A stretch of DNA of 64,000 bases from Achatina immaculata (taxonomy: Eukaryota; Mollusca; Gastropoda; Stylommatophora; Achatinidae): assembly GCA_009760885.1 (NCBI GenBank), contig CM019718.1, positions 31,500,530-31,564,529 of the forward strand, in the 5' to 3' direction. Under the pieces are notes generated by a model, which saw nothing but the letters and a program-made list of their open reading frames with translations, searched no databases and had not been told where the DNA came from. Shown here in pieces: positions 40,001 through 52,000 of this stretch. A program made the translations under genes and the position numbers. Each line of letters begins with the position of its first letter. Position 1 is the first letter of the stretch.

Positions 40001-43000
40001 TGTTTCGTAGTGCTAAGACAGTATTCGCAACGTAGCTGAAGTATGGATGCGTAGAGAGGCAACCAGTGAGCAGTTGCTTAGCAGACCTCAATCAATATAC
40101 AGGCACTATCATGTAGCGCTCTTTTATGACTGCCAACTACGTTATTGGCTATCTCAAATGGGGATTCTTGAATCCACGCGTCATGACTCGCCTGATGGGA
40201 GCCGCTTTTGGCAGAAAAGAGCAAGCGAGCATTGGATTGGATTCCATGGCCATCAACGATTAGAAGAATGCAAGAAGTGTAGAAAAAGGTTTATTTCAAC
40301 GCTCTTCTAAAATGTCACCTTTTCCAATGCCAGCGCTGACAAGAAACAACTACAAACGTTGTTAGATTTGTATACATAGTACCAGGATTTGTGAGTTTAG
40401 CTCAAACTAAGATAAGGCAAGTATTTTCTAGGACGAGACGCAAGTCTGCTACTATTTTGTAATAAAACTGGCACTTCTTTTCCTTATCTTGTTTTATTAC
40501 AGTACATTTTGAAAGTGATTCAGGGCCATAAAGAAAATTTTAATCAGCAAATCTGTTTTAGGAGGGGCGGCAGAGAGAAAAAAAAAGAGAAAGAAGGCCA
40601 CATAAGATTGAAGACAGAACTAAGATTTTTTGCAAATGTTTGTTATAATTCTGCTTTAAACGTTTCGAAAACTTCACCCTAAAAATGCGAAACAAAACAA
40701 TATATAAGTAAACACTGAGTTATTATATATAAGCAGGGTCGTCTCTACCCATAGTGCAACACGTGCATCTGCACGGATCACATACAAAAACAACACAACA
40801 AATTAGAATCAGTTTTACCGCAGTTGTCATCTCTTTTATGTCTCACATTTTTCTACCTAACTGCGACACCGTGGCGTAGATTTCTGTCTATTTTTCTTCA
40901 CCTGTGACGATCTGTCTATTTTCCTATTTCTTTTGCGACTCTGTCATCTTTCCCCTTTATTGTATGTTTTTATTATGCAGCCATTTTCGTGATTTTATTT
41001 GTTTTGTTGTTTTTGTATCTCATCCTTGAATAAAGGAGTTTGCTGAAATATTGGACTGTTTTGTGCTCTTCATTTGTACATTGATAAGTTCTCGCCATAA
41101 GGTACAAATAATTGAAACGTACAGTTGATGTTAGGTGCATTTGTAGATCAGGTTAATGTAAGATTAAACACTAAGTTTCAAGAAATTAACTGCAAACAAT
41201 TTTTTACAGGCTACTGAAGTGGTAAGGGGTGGCAGAAATTGAGAAAGTGGATAAAATTTCTCATCGAGCAGTCATTCGTTACTTCCGCATCAAGGGCTTA
41301 TCATCGAAGGAGATCCATGAGGATATGGTATAGACTCTAGGGGGAGTGCCCCTTCTTACAGCACAGTGAAGAAATGGGCAGCTCAATTCAAACATGGAAG
41401 GGAGAGTTTGGAAGATGATCCCCGTTCAGGAAGACCAAGAACGGTAACCACCGATGGAAACCACCGGCAGAATCCATGACATGATAATGGATGATCGACG
41501 ACTAACTGAGCGGTACATTGCTACTGAATTGGACATCTCCCAGGAACGTGTTCATGCCATTATTCACAATGATCTTCAAACGACAAAGGTTTCTGCTCGA
41601 TGGGTCCCGAAACTTCTTGGAGCTGATCACAAATGACAGCGTCTCAACATGTCAAGAGACAATCGTGGCCATTTTTCTGCAGATCCTGAAAAGTTTCTTC
41701 ATAAATGTGTGACTATGGATGAGACTTTGGTTCATCATTTTCAACCAGAAACCAAAGAACAGTCAAAGCAGTTGAAACATCATGGATCCCCACCTCCAAA
41801 GAAAGCAAGGGTGGTTCTGTCTGCAGACACAGTGATGGCTTCCATCTTTTGGGATTCAGAAGGTGTGATATTGGTAGACTATCTTCAAAGGGGCAGAACA
41901 GTTACCGGGGACTATTACGCTAATCTTGTGAAACAACTGTGGATCAAATTGAAGGAAAGCGTTGAGGGAAATTGACGAAAGGAGTCATCTTTCATCAGGA
42001 CAATTCTCCAGTTCACAAGTTGGCGGTGGCAATGGCTGCAATTCATGAATGTGGCTTCCAGCTTCTTGAACATCCTCATTATTCCCCAGATTTGGCTCCT
42101 TCGGACTATTACCTGTTTACCGAACTCAAAAAGGAGCTCACTGATCGCAAATTTGCTTCAAATGATGACGTCATTCATGCTGTAGACCACTTTCTACTGG
42201 CACAAGATGCTGACTTTTACAAGAAGGGATCCGTATGCTCCGGGATCGCTGGACTAAGTGCATAAACTTGCAAGGGGACTATGTTGAGAAATAAGCCAAA
42301 AAAGTTGTCCACAAATAATCCGTTTTACCTTAGGCCACGAACTCATCAATCACCCCTCGTATGTACTCTTCTTTCTGCCATTCTTGTTTCTGCCCACTTT
42401 CCTCACTCTTTCTATCTTTTTCGTAAAATTGAACCACACACATCCATCTATTTTCAATACTAGAACCAGTTTTACCGCGGCTGTCTTCTCTTTGTACATC
42501 TGCCTGAGGCAGTTTTTTCGTGTGTGTGTGCGTGGGTGTGGGGGGGGGGGGGGAGACGATAAAAATTGGAAAAGTTGGATGAACTGGAACAAAAGATTAA
42601 AATAATATGAAAATTGAAGATAAACTATAAAAATCCCCCCCCCCCACATTTTTTTTTGACCGACCACGCAAACTGGTGGATCGGCCCAACATTATTTTAG
42701 AAAACGGATTCAAAATGAATTAACTCTTTCCGTGCGTTAGAAGAAACACGGACGTGTCGTGGGGTGCGGGAGTAAAAACGCGGGTCTTAGTCTGTAAGGG
42801 GGTCTAGTTGTAAAATGGAATGGAAAACAGTAGTTCCATGTACTTCCGTATACTTAATATGTTTCAAAGTATAGATAAATGAATGAAAATTTCATAAATG
42901 CAGAGTTTTTTAGGAAAAAAGAAGTAATGTGATGTTTTTAGACACTGAGTGTGGCCAGCTCACCATCGGCTAGGTCTAAATCTGCGCTACTTACCCCTAC

Positions 43001-46000
43001 TTACCATCTGAGATGTTTAGATCTACTTGTCGATCTCGTATTGTGACTCCGTATTGCATTTCCACTGAATGAACGTCTGAAATAACCTCCTAACTACTTC
43101 TCCAGTCGTCTAAATATGTCTAAATCTACTTAGAAAACATTCAAGAGCAGTGGGGTGGCCATAGGCTATGTCCATACCCCTATCTACAACGTCAAAAATT
43201 GAAAAATTTCCATGCTTCGCGTCCTTTTTCTCGCTCGGCATCGCTCGTAACTAGGCACGCATTCTCCATTTTGAAAGTGTCACCGGAATCGCGGACGAAA
43301 TATGTACAATCTGAATATTACACCGCTTGTTTTAATGAAACAAACAATGTCACTAAAGCGACCATACGGTAGAGAAATCCGTGCGTATGGTCGACATAGT
43401 AACACCGGAAGTGTCACTATGTCGACCATACGCACGGATTTTTCTCTCTTCTCTATGCCCATTAAAAAGAAGAAAGAGTTTCAGTGTCAGAGAAAGCTAA
43501 ATATTATAGCACAGTTATAGACTGTACTCCAGATGTAAGTCATATTGAACAGTTAACACTATTTGCACGAGATGTTAATACAGCAGGCCATCTTGCTCAC
43601 AACCGAGAGGCCTACAGGAGTGCTGTTTGGGAGGCAAAGTTCCGCAAGGGACATGCAAATGAATGAAATGAATGAATGTTAATACAGGTCCATGTGATAC
43701 CAATATTCACGGGCATTTTCTTGGTCTCGTTGCTGTAGAAGCCTCTACCGTGCTAACTAAATGTATTGTAAGAAAATTGTCAGACATGAACATTTTTTTT
43801 TTTTTTTTTTTTCAAATCAGACTCAGTGATTGGTCTATGAAGACCTTACACTGTGCAAACTGGGAACCTCGTATGAGGAATCCCTGTTGCTGTCATCATG
43901 TTGTTCCCCTGTTTTGTTTTTTTTTTGTTTGTTTTGTTTTGTTTTTGAGGGGGAAACTTTTTTTTTTTTTTTTTTTTCGAATTCAAATGAAAAAGGGTTT
44001 TAATATTTCTGTAATTTTCATAACATCTTTTTATACTCTCTCTCTCTCTCTTTCTTTTCCTCTCTCTCTCTCTCTCTCCCATCGTCATCTTTCTCTCCTT
44101 TGATGTACATAATTCTTTTTTGGCAAAGCCTTCTCTTTCACTCTTTGGATGTACATAAGTTTTTGAAACTTAAATTTACTCTCTCTTACTCTTTTCTTTC
44201 TCCCTCTCTCTCATTCCATTATTCTGCTCGCTCTTTGCTGCATCAGTCCCGAAAATGTGGCAGGACTAAACGTGCAGAAATGAAAACGAGCCTTGTTTCT
44301 GCACGTCCACACCAAATACCTGAAATCCGCGAGCAGGACCAGTAACTTGGTGTGTGTGTCCGCCTGAGTTTTGGGGATTGTGTTCAACATTATGGCTCTA
44401 TAGATGTCTGCTTGTTGTGCCGTGTGTGTTTCTATTGTATTCTGTATTGTTCTTATGGCGGTTGCCACTATTTTGCATTCGTAGAAAATGTGTTCTTCTG
44501 TTTCTAATACGTTCCTTCTGCACATGTAACATCGTCTTATGTTTCTGTGTTTTTCTCCGTGTCTCGTGGGTGTCATATTGTATATGAGCCTGAAAGTGAT
44601 TTCTCGAGCTTTTGGTGTGATGTTTTTGAGATGGAGGTTTTTGAAAGTGTCGGTGTAGTCTAAAATGGGGTATCTAAGTCCCCTCTTGATCCTAAGGTGC
44701 AATGGTGGTGCTTGCTGTCTGACCAAGTGTTTGTATATGTGGCTTGTTTTGTGTTGGATGAGTGTCTCATGTCTTTGAATTGCTTGTATGCAATTCTTGT
44801 AGAATGGTGGTAGTGTACCAAAATGGTGTGCCTGCGAGTTGTTTGGTTTGACTAGGTTTAAAAGTCTAAGCCCTATGTAGTAGTGAGCTAGCGGGTGTTG
44901 GTTTGGGTGTTTGATGATGCGGCCTACATGGCCTATTCTGAGTGCTTGTATTTTTGTCTGTATGTCTTGCAAGGCAATCCCTCCATGTATTTTATCCTGT
45001 ATGAGAGTTTTATGTTGTATGCTGTGTATGGTGTTTGTGAAGATAAAATTCCTGATTTGTTTGTTTATTTCTCTGACTGTCCGCTTGGGAAGGTCTAGTA
45101 CTGTGGCGGTGTATATTATTTTTGGTATTATGTATGTGTTTACTATGATGCTTCTTCCAAAAATCGTTGCTGTTTTGTATTTGTATCGTTGTAACATGTT
45201 TGTAATTTTTGTTATGAGGTTATCCCATGTGGGTTTGTGTATCTTATTTGGGTGCGATAGGAAAGTAATGCCATAAACGTGGATGCTATCTGTGCATGTG
45301 AGACGAAAAGGGAAGTCCTTTTTATCTCGCCATTTGCCTAGACCCATGACGGTTGATTTTTGTATGTTGAGTTTTGCTCCGCTGCCTTTCCCGAACTCTG
45401 CGAAGTTGTCTAAAATGTGAGTTATTGATCTGTCTGTCGTTGGAAGGAAGATCGTGTCGTCCGCATACGCGAGCAACTTCCTCTCTCCCTTGCCAGGTAC
45501 AAAAGTTCCTTTTATTGTTGTGTCTTGTCTTATTTTCTCTAGAAGTGGTTCTAGAGTGAGTATATACAGTAAAGGAGATAGGGGGCAGCCCTGTCTCACT
45601 GATCTGGTTAGCCTGAAAGTCTCAGTAAGCGTATGGTTTACTAAGACTTTGCTCTCAGGCTTGGAGTAGAGAATCTGAATCCAGTCTCTGAAATAGTCTC
45701 CTATGTTGCAGTGGAGTAATGTCTTGTGTAGGTATTCGTGTGACACTCTATCGAATGCTTTCTCTTGATCTAAAGAAAGAACTGACGACTGGCAGTTCTT
45801 CTGGTGTGTGTAATATATAATGTCTCGTATGAAATGTGTGTGCTGGTGTATGTTCCTATCCTCTACACTACATTGTTGGTCTTCATGTATGAGTTTGTGC
45901 ATGAATGGTTTGAGCTTGTTTGTAAGCGCTTTTGTGAGGATCTTGTAATCTACATTAAGCAGCGATATGGGTCTGTAGTTTTTGAGTTGTGTTCTGTCTG

Positions 46001-49000
46001 CTTTGCCCTTTGGTATAAGAGTAATGTATGATAGGTTTTGACTGGGCGGGAGTTGTTTGTTTTGGAAAGCTTCTGTGAATACTTGTAAGAGGAGAGGACC
46101 TAAAAGTGAAAAAAAGTGTTTGTAAAATTCTGCTGTGAGGCCGTCTGGCCCTGGTGACTTGTTTTGTTGCATTTTTTGTAGTGCCTGCCCCAGGTTGTCT
46201 AGTGTTAGTGGTGTGTCTAGTGCTTGTTTTTCCGAATCTGTGAGTTGTTTAGTGTACTGCATGTATTTATCCTGTATGTGTGCATGTGTTTCTTCCTCTG
46301 TATACAGTTTTTGGTAGTATTCTCTAATGGCTTGTACTATGTTTGTATTTTCGGTTTGTCTGTTACCTGTGGTGTCTATTATCTCTCTTATCTGTCTGCT
46401 TCGTTGTATGTTTTGCTCTATGCTCAAGTACTGCCTGGTAGGTATTTCTTGTGTAATGGTATTGAGTTTTGTTCTTAGAAGTGCGCCTTGAAATCTGTGC
46501 TGTCTGTGTTTATCAAGTTCTTCTTGTAGCGTAAATAAATGTGGTGAGTTTTTATCCATCTGTTTGGTTAGTTTGATTGCCTCTTCTAATATTTTCTCCT
46601 GTCTCAGCCTTTCTCTGTGTATTTGTGTTGAGAGCATTTGTGCTTTTTCTTTTATTGCATGTTTTAAATTCTCCCAGTGTTGTTGAATGTTGTGTGTGGG
46701 TATGTTATTCGTGAAATTATGTATCAGTTGCGCCATGTTTTCTGTGAATTGTTTATTTTGGAGGAGTGTGTTGTTAAGTTTCCAGTGTGGTGATCGTTTT
46801 GAAGGCGTAGTTGTAGATATTGTGTTCATTGTTGCTATGACTGCCTTATGGTCTGTGAAAGCTAAAGTACTATGAAGATGTCTGGCCTGTGCTATGTAGC
46901 ACGTACTTGGTACATGAATTCTGTCCAACCTATATCCTCTATTGTGTCCGTGATTCTCATGAGTGATCTCTCTGCCTTTAGGGTGTGTGTGTCTGTATGT
47001 ATCTACTAGACCATATATGTTTATTATGTCTTGTAAACAATTCATATGATGTAAAACATATGTGGTGGTTCTAGTTAGACTTCCTATAGTGTCTAACTCT
47101 GATGTTATACCATTGAAATCTCCTCCTAAGATGATGTTGTGTCCTCTGTATCTGTGGCTGAGTAGAGATTCTAAATCTTCATAGAAGTCGGGCTGGTGAT
47201 TGCGGTTGGGTGGTGCGTGTATATTAACTATAGTGTATGTGTGTGAGTTGTTTTTAACCTCACATATCGCAATTTTCCCTCTACTATCTCTATTTGTCTT
47301 AAATACCTCCCACCTGTCTGATGTTTGTATTATTGCTACCCCCGATCCCGAGTCGTGAATAGCCAGGCTAAAACATGAATGTCTGAAGCCTAATTGCGTT
47401 GTGACTTGTGCTGCGTGTGTGTCTGTATGTATATTTGTTTCTTGTATTAAGATGAAATCTGGTTTGTATGAAAGTGTTAAAGAGACTATATGCTGTAGTT
47501 TTGTGCGTAAGCCTCTAATGTTGATACACAAAACTCTAATTTCATCAACCATTCTAAACTAGAAAAAGTAGATAAGCACTAAACATTGCCTATTATGCTA
47601 TGTGTTGTAAGTAAACAAAAAAAAAACAAACTAAACATTGACTATTATGGCATAAGTAATGAAAAGCATGACAAGCATGTAAGTTAAGGAAAGCGTACTA
47701 ACCGCCAACAGTCTATGTGTCTTGGTGACTCCTAGTTGTCGCTATCCTCTGGGATAGTCCTTAGTTGTCTGGTCCCCAGGAAAGGCTCTGCTGTCTCATA
47801 TTCGCTCTGGAACATCTCCGCCCAGGGTCGGCCTTCCTGGAGATTCGTAGTGGTGTCTGTGTCGCTGTCATCTTGGTTTGATCGTTCATCAATGATGAGC
47901 GGCCGAGGCTCCGGCGTAGGAGGTTCATCTATGTCCGCCGTAGGTGTCGGTGGTGTCACCGGTGCTGGTTGTGCTGGCGCTGGAGGTCTTGGACTTACGC
48001 TGTTCTTTCTGGCTCTTTTCCCGTAAAGCCTGAAGCCGTCAGCAGTAAGCCATCCTTCATTTGTTTTGGGTTGAGCTGTTTCCGACCCCGGTTTTTCTTG
48101 TGTAGGCGGCTTTGGTGCCGTGTTGGCTGCTGAGGTTGTGGAAGCTTCCTGCACCTTGTTCTTTCTCTTTTCTGGGCATTGACTCGCCCAGTGATCATCT
48201 TTGCCGCACCTCGGGCAAGGGGTTTTCCTCCCTGGAAGGGAGACCCACAATCTGTGGGGTTTCAGGCTCTCCGTCGCAGGTCGGAGTGTTATGTAGTGAG
48301 GAATCGGCTTCCTCGGTCGACACAGGAAATTCCATTTGTCGAGCGCCACTTCCGCCCTGAAAACCTCTGGCTCGGGGTCTCCGGTCACCTGCTGTACTAT
48401 TCTTCTGATGCCCTCGGGTTTGATAGTCGGGGGTACCCAGTGTACCGTACCCTTCTGGCGTTCTTTGTCCAAGTGTTCCACGGTTATTGTGGTTCTCGGT
48501 TGAACGGACTCAAAGGTTCGCCCGTGTAACTTGTCAAAATGGACCACGTGTGCTGCCGTGGTTAACTTGGCATACCATCGGGTTTGGTCCTGAAAATGGT
48601 ACAGGCCGGCTATCCCGTTGGCTCCCACTCCGAAAGGGCCAGCGATTACTCCCATCAGGTAGGTGTAGGAGACTTTCGTTACTTCTAGACCTGTCAAAGT
48701 TATTAGCAGGGTCCCTTGCTGATGGTATGAATCCGACTCTAAGTCGTCAATTCTGAGATCTACGGATTCCTCCGCAGCTGTCTGTTTGTTGATTCTTTCC
48801 ATTTTTCGTAGACTCACAAGGTACGTTAATTTTGCTGAAAAGCAAATAGGGCAGGGACGGGTTTTTTATGTCAGGTGTAGTAACAACGACGGAGTTCCTG
48901 TTCGAATTCACTCGCCGAAATAACACAACAGCTACTCCTGCATTTATCGGCTGTTAGCCCCCAGTTGTCACAGAACTGTCTGACGTATACATCTTCCAGG

Positions 49001-52000
49001 CAAGAACAACATAGGTACTGTTGTTTCGTAGTGCTAAGACAGTATTCGCAACGTAGCTGAAGTATGGATGCGTAGAGAGGCAACCAGTGAGCAGTTGCTT
49101 AGCAGACCTCAATCAATATACAGGCACTATCATGTAGCGCTCTTTTATGACTGCCAACTACGTTATTGGCTATCTCAAATGGGGATTCTTGAATCCACGC
49201 GTCATGACTCGCCTGATGGGAGCCGCTTTTGGCAGAAAAGAGCAAGCGAGCATTGGATTGGATTCCATGGCCATCAACGATTAGAAGAATGCAAGAAGTG
49301 TAGAAAAAGGTTTATTTCAACGCTCTTCTAAAATGTCACCTTTTCCAATGCCAGCGCTGACAAGAAACAACTACAAACGTTGTTAGATTTGTATACATAG
49401 TACCAGGATTTGTGAGTTTAGCTCAAACTAAGATAAGGCAAGTATTTTCTAGGACGAGACGCAAGTCTGCTACTATTTTGTAATAAAACTGGCACTTCTT
49501 TTCCTTATCTTGTTTTATTACAGTACATTTTGAAAGTGATTCAGGGCCATAAAGAAAATTTTAATCAGCAAATCTGTTTTAGGAGGGGCGGCAGAGAGAA
49601 AAAAAAAGAGAAAGAAGGCCACATAAGATTGAAGACAGAACTAAGATTTTTTGCAAATGTTTGTTATAATTCTGCTTTAAACGTTTCGAAAACTTCACCC
49701 TAAAAATGCGAAACAAAACAATATATAAGTAAACACTGAGTTATTATATATAAGCAGGGTCGTCTCTACCCATAGTGCAACACGTGCATCTGCACGGATC
49801 ACATACAAAAACAACACAACAAATTAGAATCAGTTTTACCGCAGTTGTCATCTCTTTTATGTCTCACATTTTTCTACCTAACTGCGACACCGTGGCGTAG
49901 ATTTCTGTCTATTTTTCTTCACCTGTGACGATCTGTCTATTTTCCTATTTCTTTTGCGACTCTGTCATCTTTCCCCTTTATTGTATGTTTTTATTATGCA
50001 GCCATTTTCGTGATTTTATTTGTTTTGTTGTTTTTGTATCTCATCCTTGAATAAAGGAGTTTGCTGAAATATTGGACTGTTTTGTGCTCTTCATTTGTAC
50101 ATTGATAAGTTCTCGCCATAAGGTACAAATAATTGAAACGTACAGTTGATGTTAGGTGCATTTGTAGATCAGGTTAATGTAAGATTAAACACTAAGTTTC
50201 AAGAAATTAACTGCAAACAATTTTTTACAGGCTACTGAAGTGGTAAGGGGTGGCAGAAATTGAGAAAGTGGATAAAATTTCTCATCGAGCAGTCATTCGT
50301 TACTTCCGCATCAAGGGCTTATCATCGAAGGAGATCCATGAGGATATGGTATAGACTCTAGGGGGAGTGCCCCTTCTTACAGCACAGTGAAGAAATGGGC
50401 AGCTCAATTCAAACATGGAAGGGAGAGTTTGGAAGATGATCCCCGTTCAGGAAGACCAAGAACGGTAACCACCGATGGAAACCACCGGCAGAATCCATGA
50501 CATGATAATGGATGATCGACGACTAACTGAGCGGTACATTGCTACTGAATTGGACATCTCCCAGGAACGTGTTCATGCCATTATTCACAATGATCTTCAA
50601 ACGACAAAGGTTTCTGCTCGATGGGTCCCGAAACTTCTTGGAGCTGATCACAAATGACAGCGTCTCAACATGTCAAGAGACAATCGTGGCCATTTTTCTG
50701 CAGATCCTGAAAAGTTTCTTCATAAATGTGTGACTATGGATGAGACTTTGGTTCATCATTTTCAACCAGAAACCAAAGAACAGTCAAAGCAGTTGAAACA
50801 TCATGGATCCCCACCTCCAAAGAAAGCAAGGGTGGTTCTGTCTGCAGACACAGTGATGGCTTCCATCTTTTGGGATTCAGAAGGTGTGATATTGGTAGAC
50901 TATCTTCAAAGGGGCAGAACAGTTACCGGGGACTATTACGCTAATCTTGTGAAACAACTGTGGATCAAATTGAAGGAAAGCGTTGAGGGAAATTGACGAA
51001 AGGAGTCATCTTTCATCAGGACAATTCTCCAGTTCACAAGTTGGCGGTGGCAATGGCTGCAATTCATGAATGTGGCTTCCAGCTTCTTGAACATCCTCAT
51101 TATTCCCCAGATTTGGCTCCTTCGGACTATTACCTGTTTACCGAACTCAAAAAGGAGCTCACTGATCGCAAATTTGCTTCAAATGATGACGTCATTCATG
51201 CTGTAGACCACTTTCTACTGGCACAAGATGCTGACTTTTACAAGAAGGGATCCGTATGCTCCGGGATCGCTGGACTAAGTGCATAAACTTGCAAGGGGAC
51301 TATGTTGAGAAATAAGCCAAAAAAGTTGTCCACAAATAATCCGTTTTACCTTAGGCCACGAACTCATCAATCACCCCTCGTATGTACTCTTCTTTCTGCC
51401 ATTCTTGTTTCTGCCCACTTTCCTCACTCTTTCTATCTTTTTCGTAAAATTGAACCACACACATCCATCTATTTTCAATACTAGAACCAGTTTTACCGCG
51501 GCTGTCTTCTCTTTGTACATCTGCCTGAGGCAGTTTTTTCGTGTGTGTGTGCGTGGGTGTGGGGGGGGGGGGGGAGACGATAAAAATTGGAAAAGTTGGA
51601 TGAACTGGAACAAAAGATTAAAATAATATGAAAATTGAAGATAAACTATAAAAATCCCCCCCCCCCCACATTTTTTTTTGACCGACCACGCAAACTGGTG
51701 GATCGGCCCAACATTATTTTAGAAAACGGATTCAAAATGAATTAACTCTTTCCGTGCGTTAGAAGAAACACGGACGTGTCGTGGGGTGCGGGAGTAAAAA
51801 CGCGGGTCTTAGTCTGTAAGGGGGTCTAGTTGTAAAATGGAATGGAAAACAGTAGTTCCATGTACTTCCGTATACTTAATATGTTTCAAAGTATAGATAA
51901 ATGAATGAAAATTTCATAAATGCAGAGTTTTTTAGGAAAAAAGAAGTAATGTGATGTTTTTAGACACTGAGTGTGGCCAGCTCACCATCGGCTAGGTCTA

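Larger units (their letters stand above)
39822..43794. repeat. 3.97-kb direct repeat, copy 1 (left of the LINE)
   Basis: Matches 48843-52816 base for base as far as I compared, with one extra C in copy 2 in the C run near 42636-42646. It ends exactly where the LINE's T run begins. Contains a Cys-rich ORF, a mariner remnant, a hairpin and part of a hAT transposase. Confidence 0.95.
43795..48842 (-). mobile_element. Tx1-like LINE, both ORFs open, 5.05 kb
   Basis: Reads 5' to 3' on the minus strand: 40-nt leader, ORF1 (48802-47732), 179-bp spacer, ORF2 (47552-44211), 3' UTR with a CT tract and a terminal A run (T run on + at 43793-43813). RT motifs [27 protein letters not shown] and YADD, and the APE-type endonuclease, place it in the L1/Tx1 group. 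Both ORFs are intact, so it is young and may be active. The ORF1 frame is open up to the 5' border, so slight 5' truncation is possible. Confidence 0.92.

Noticed and set aside
44354..46875. Many plus-strand frames of 60-120 codons
   Set aside because: Antisense shadows of LINE ORF2, whose reading frame carries recognisable catalytic motifs.
47736..48756. Plus-strand frames of 80-116 codons opposite LINE ORF1
   Set aside because: Antisense to the Pro-rich and G+C-rich ORF1; no family match.
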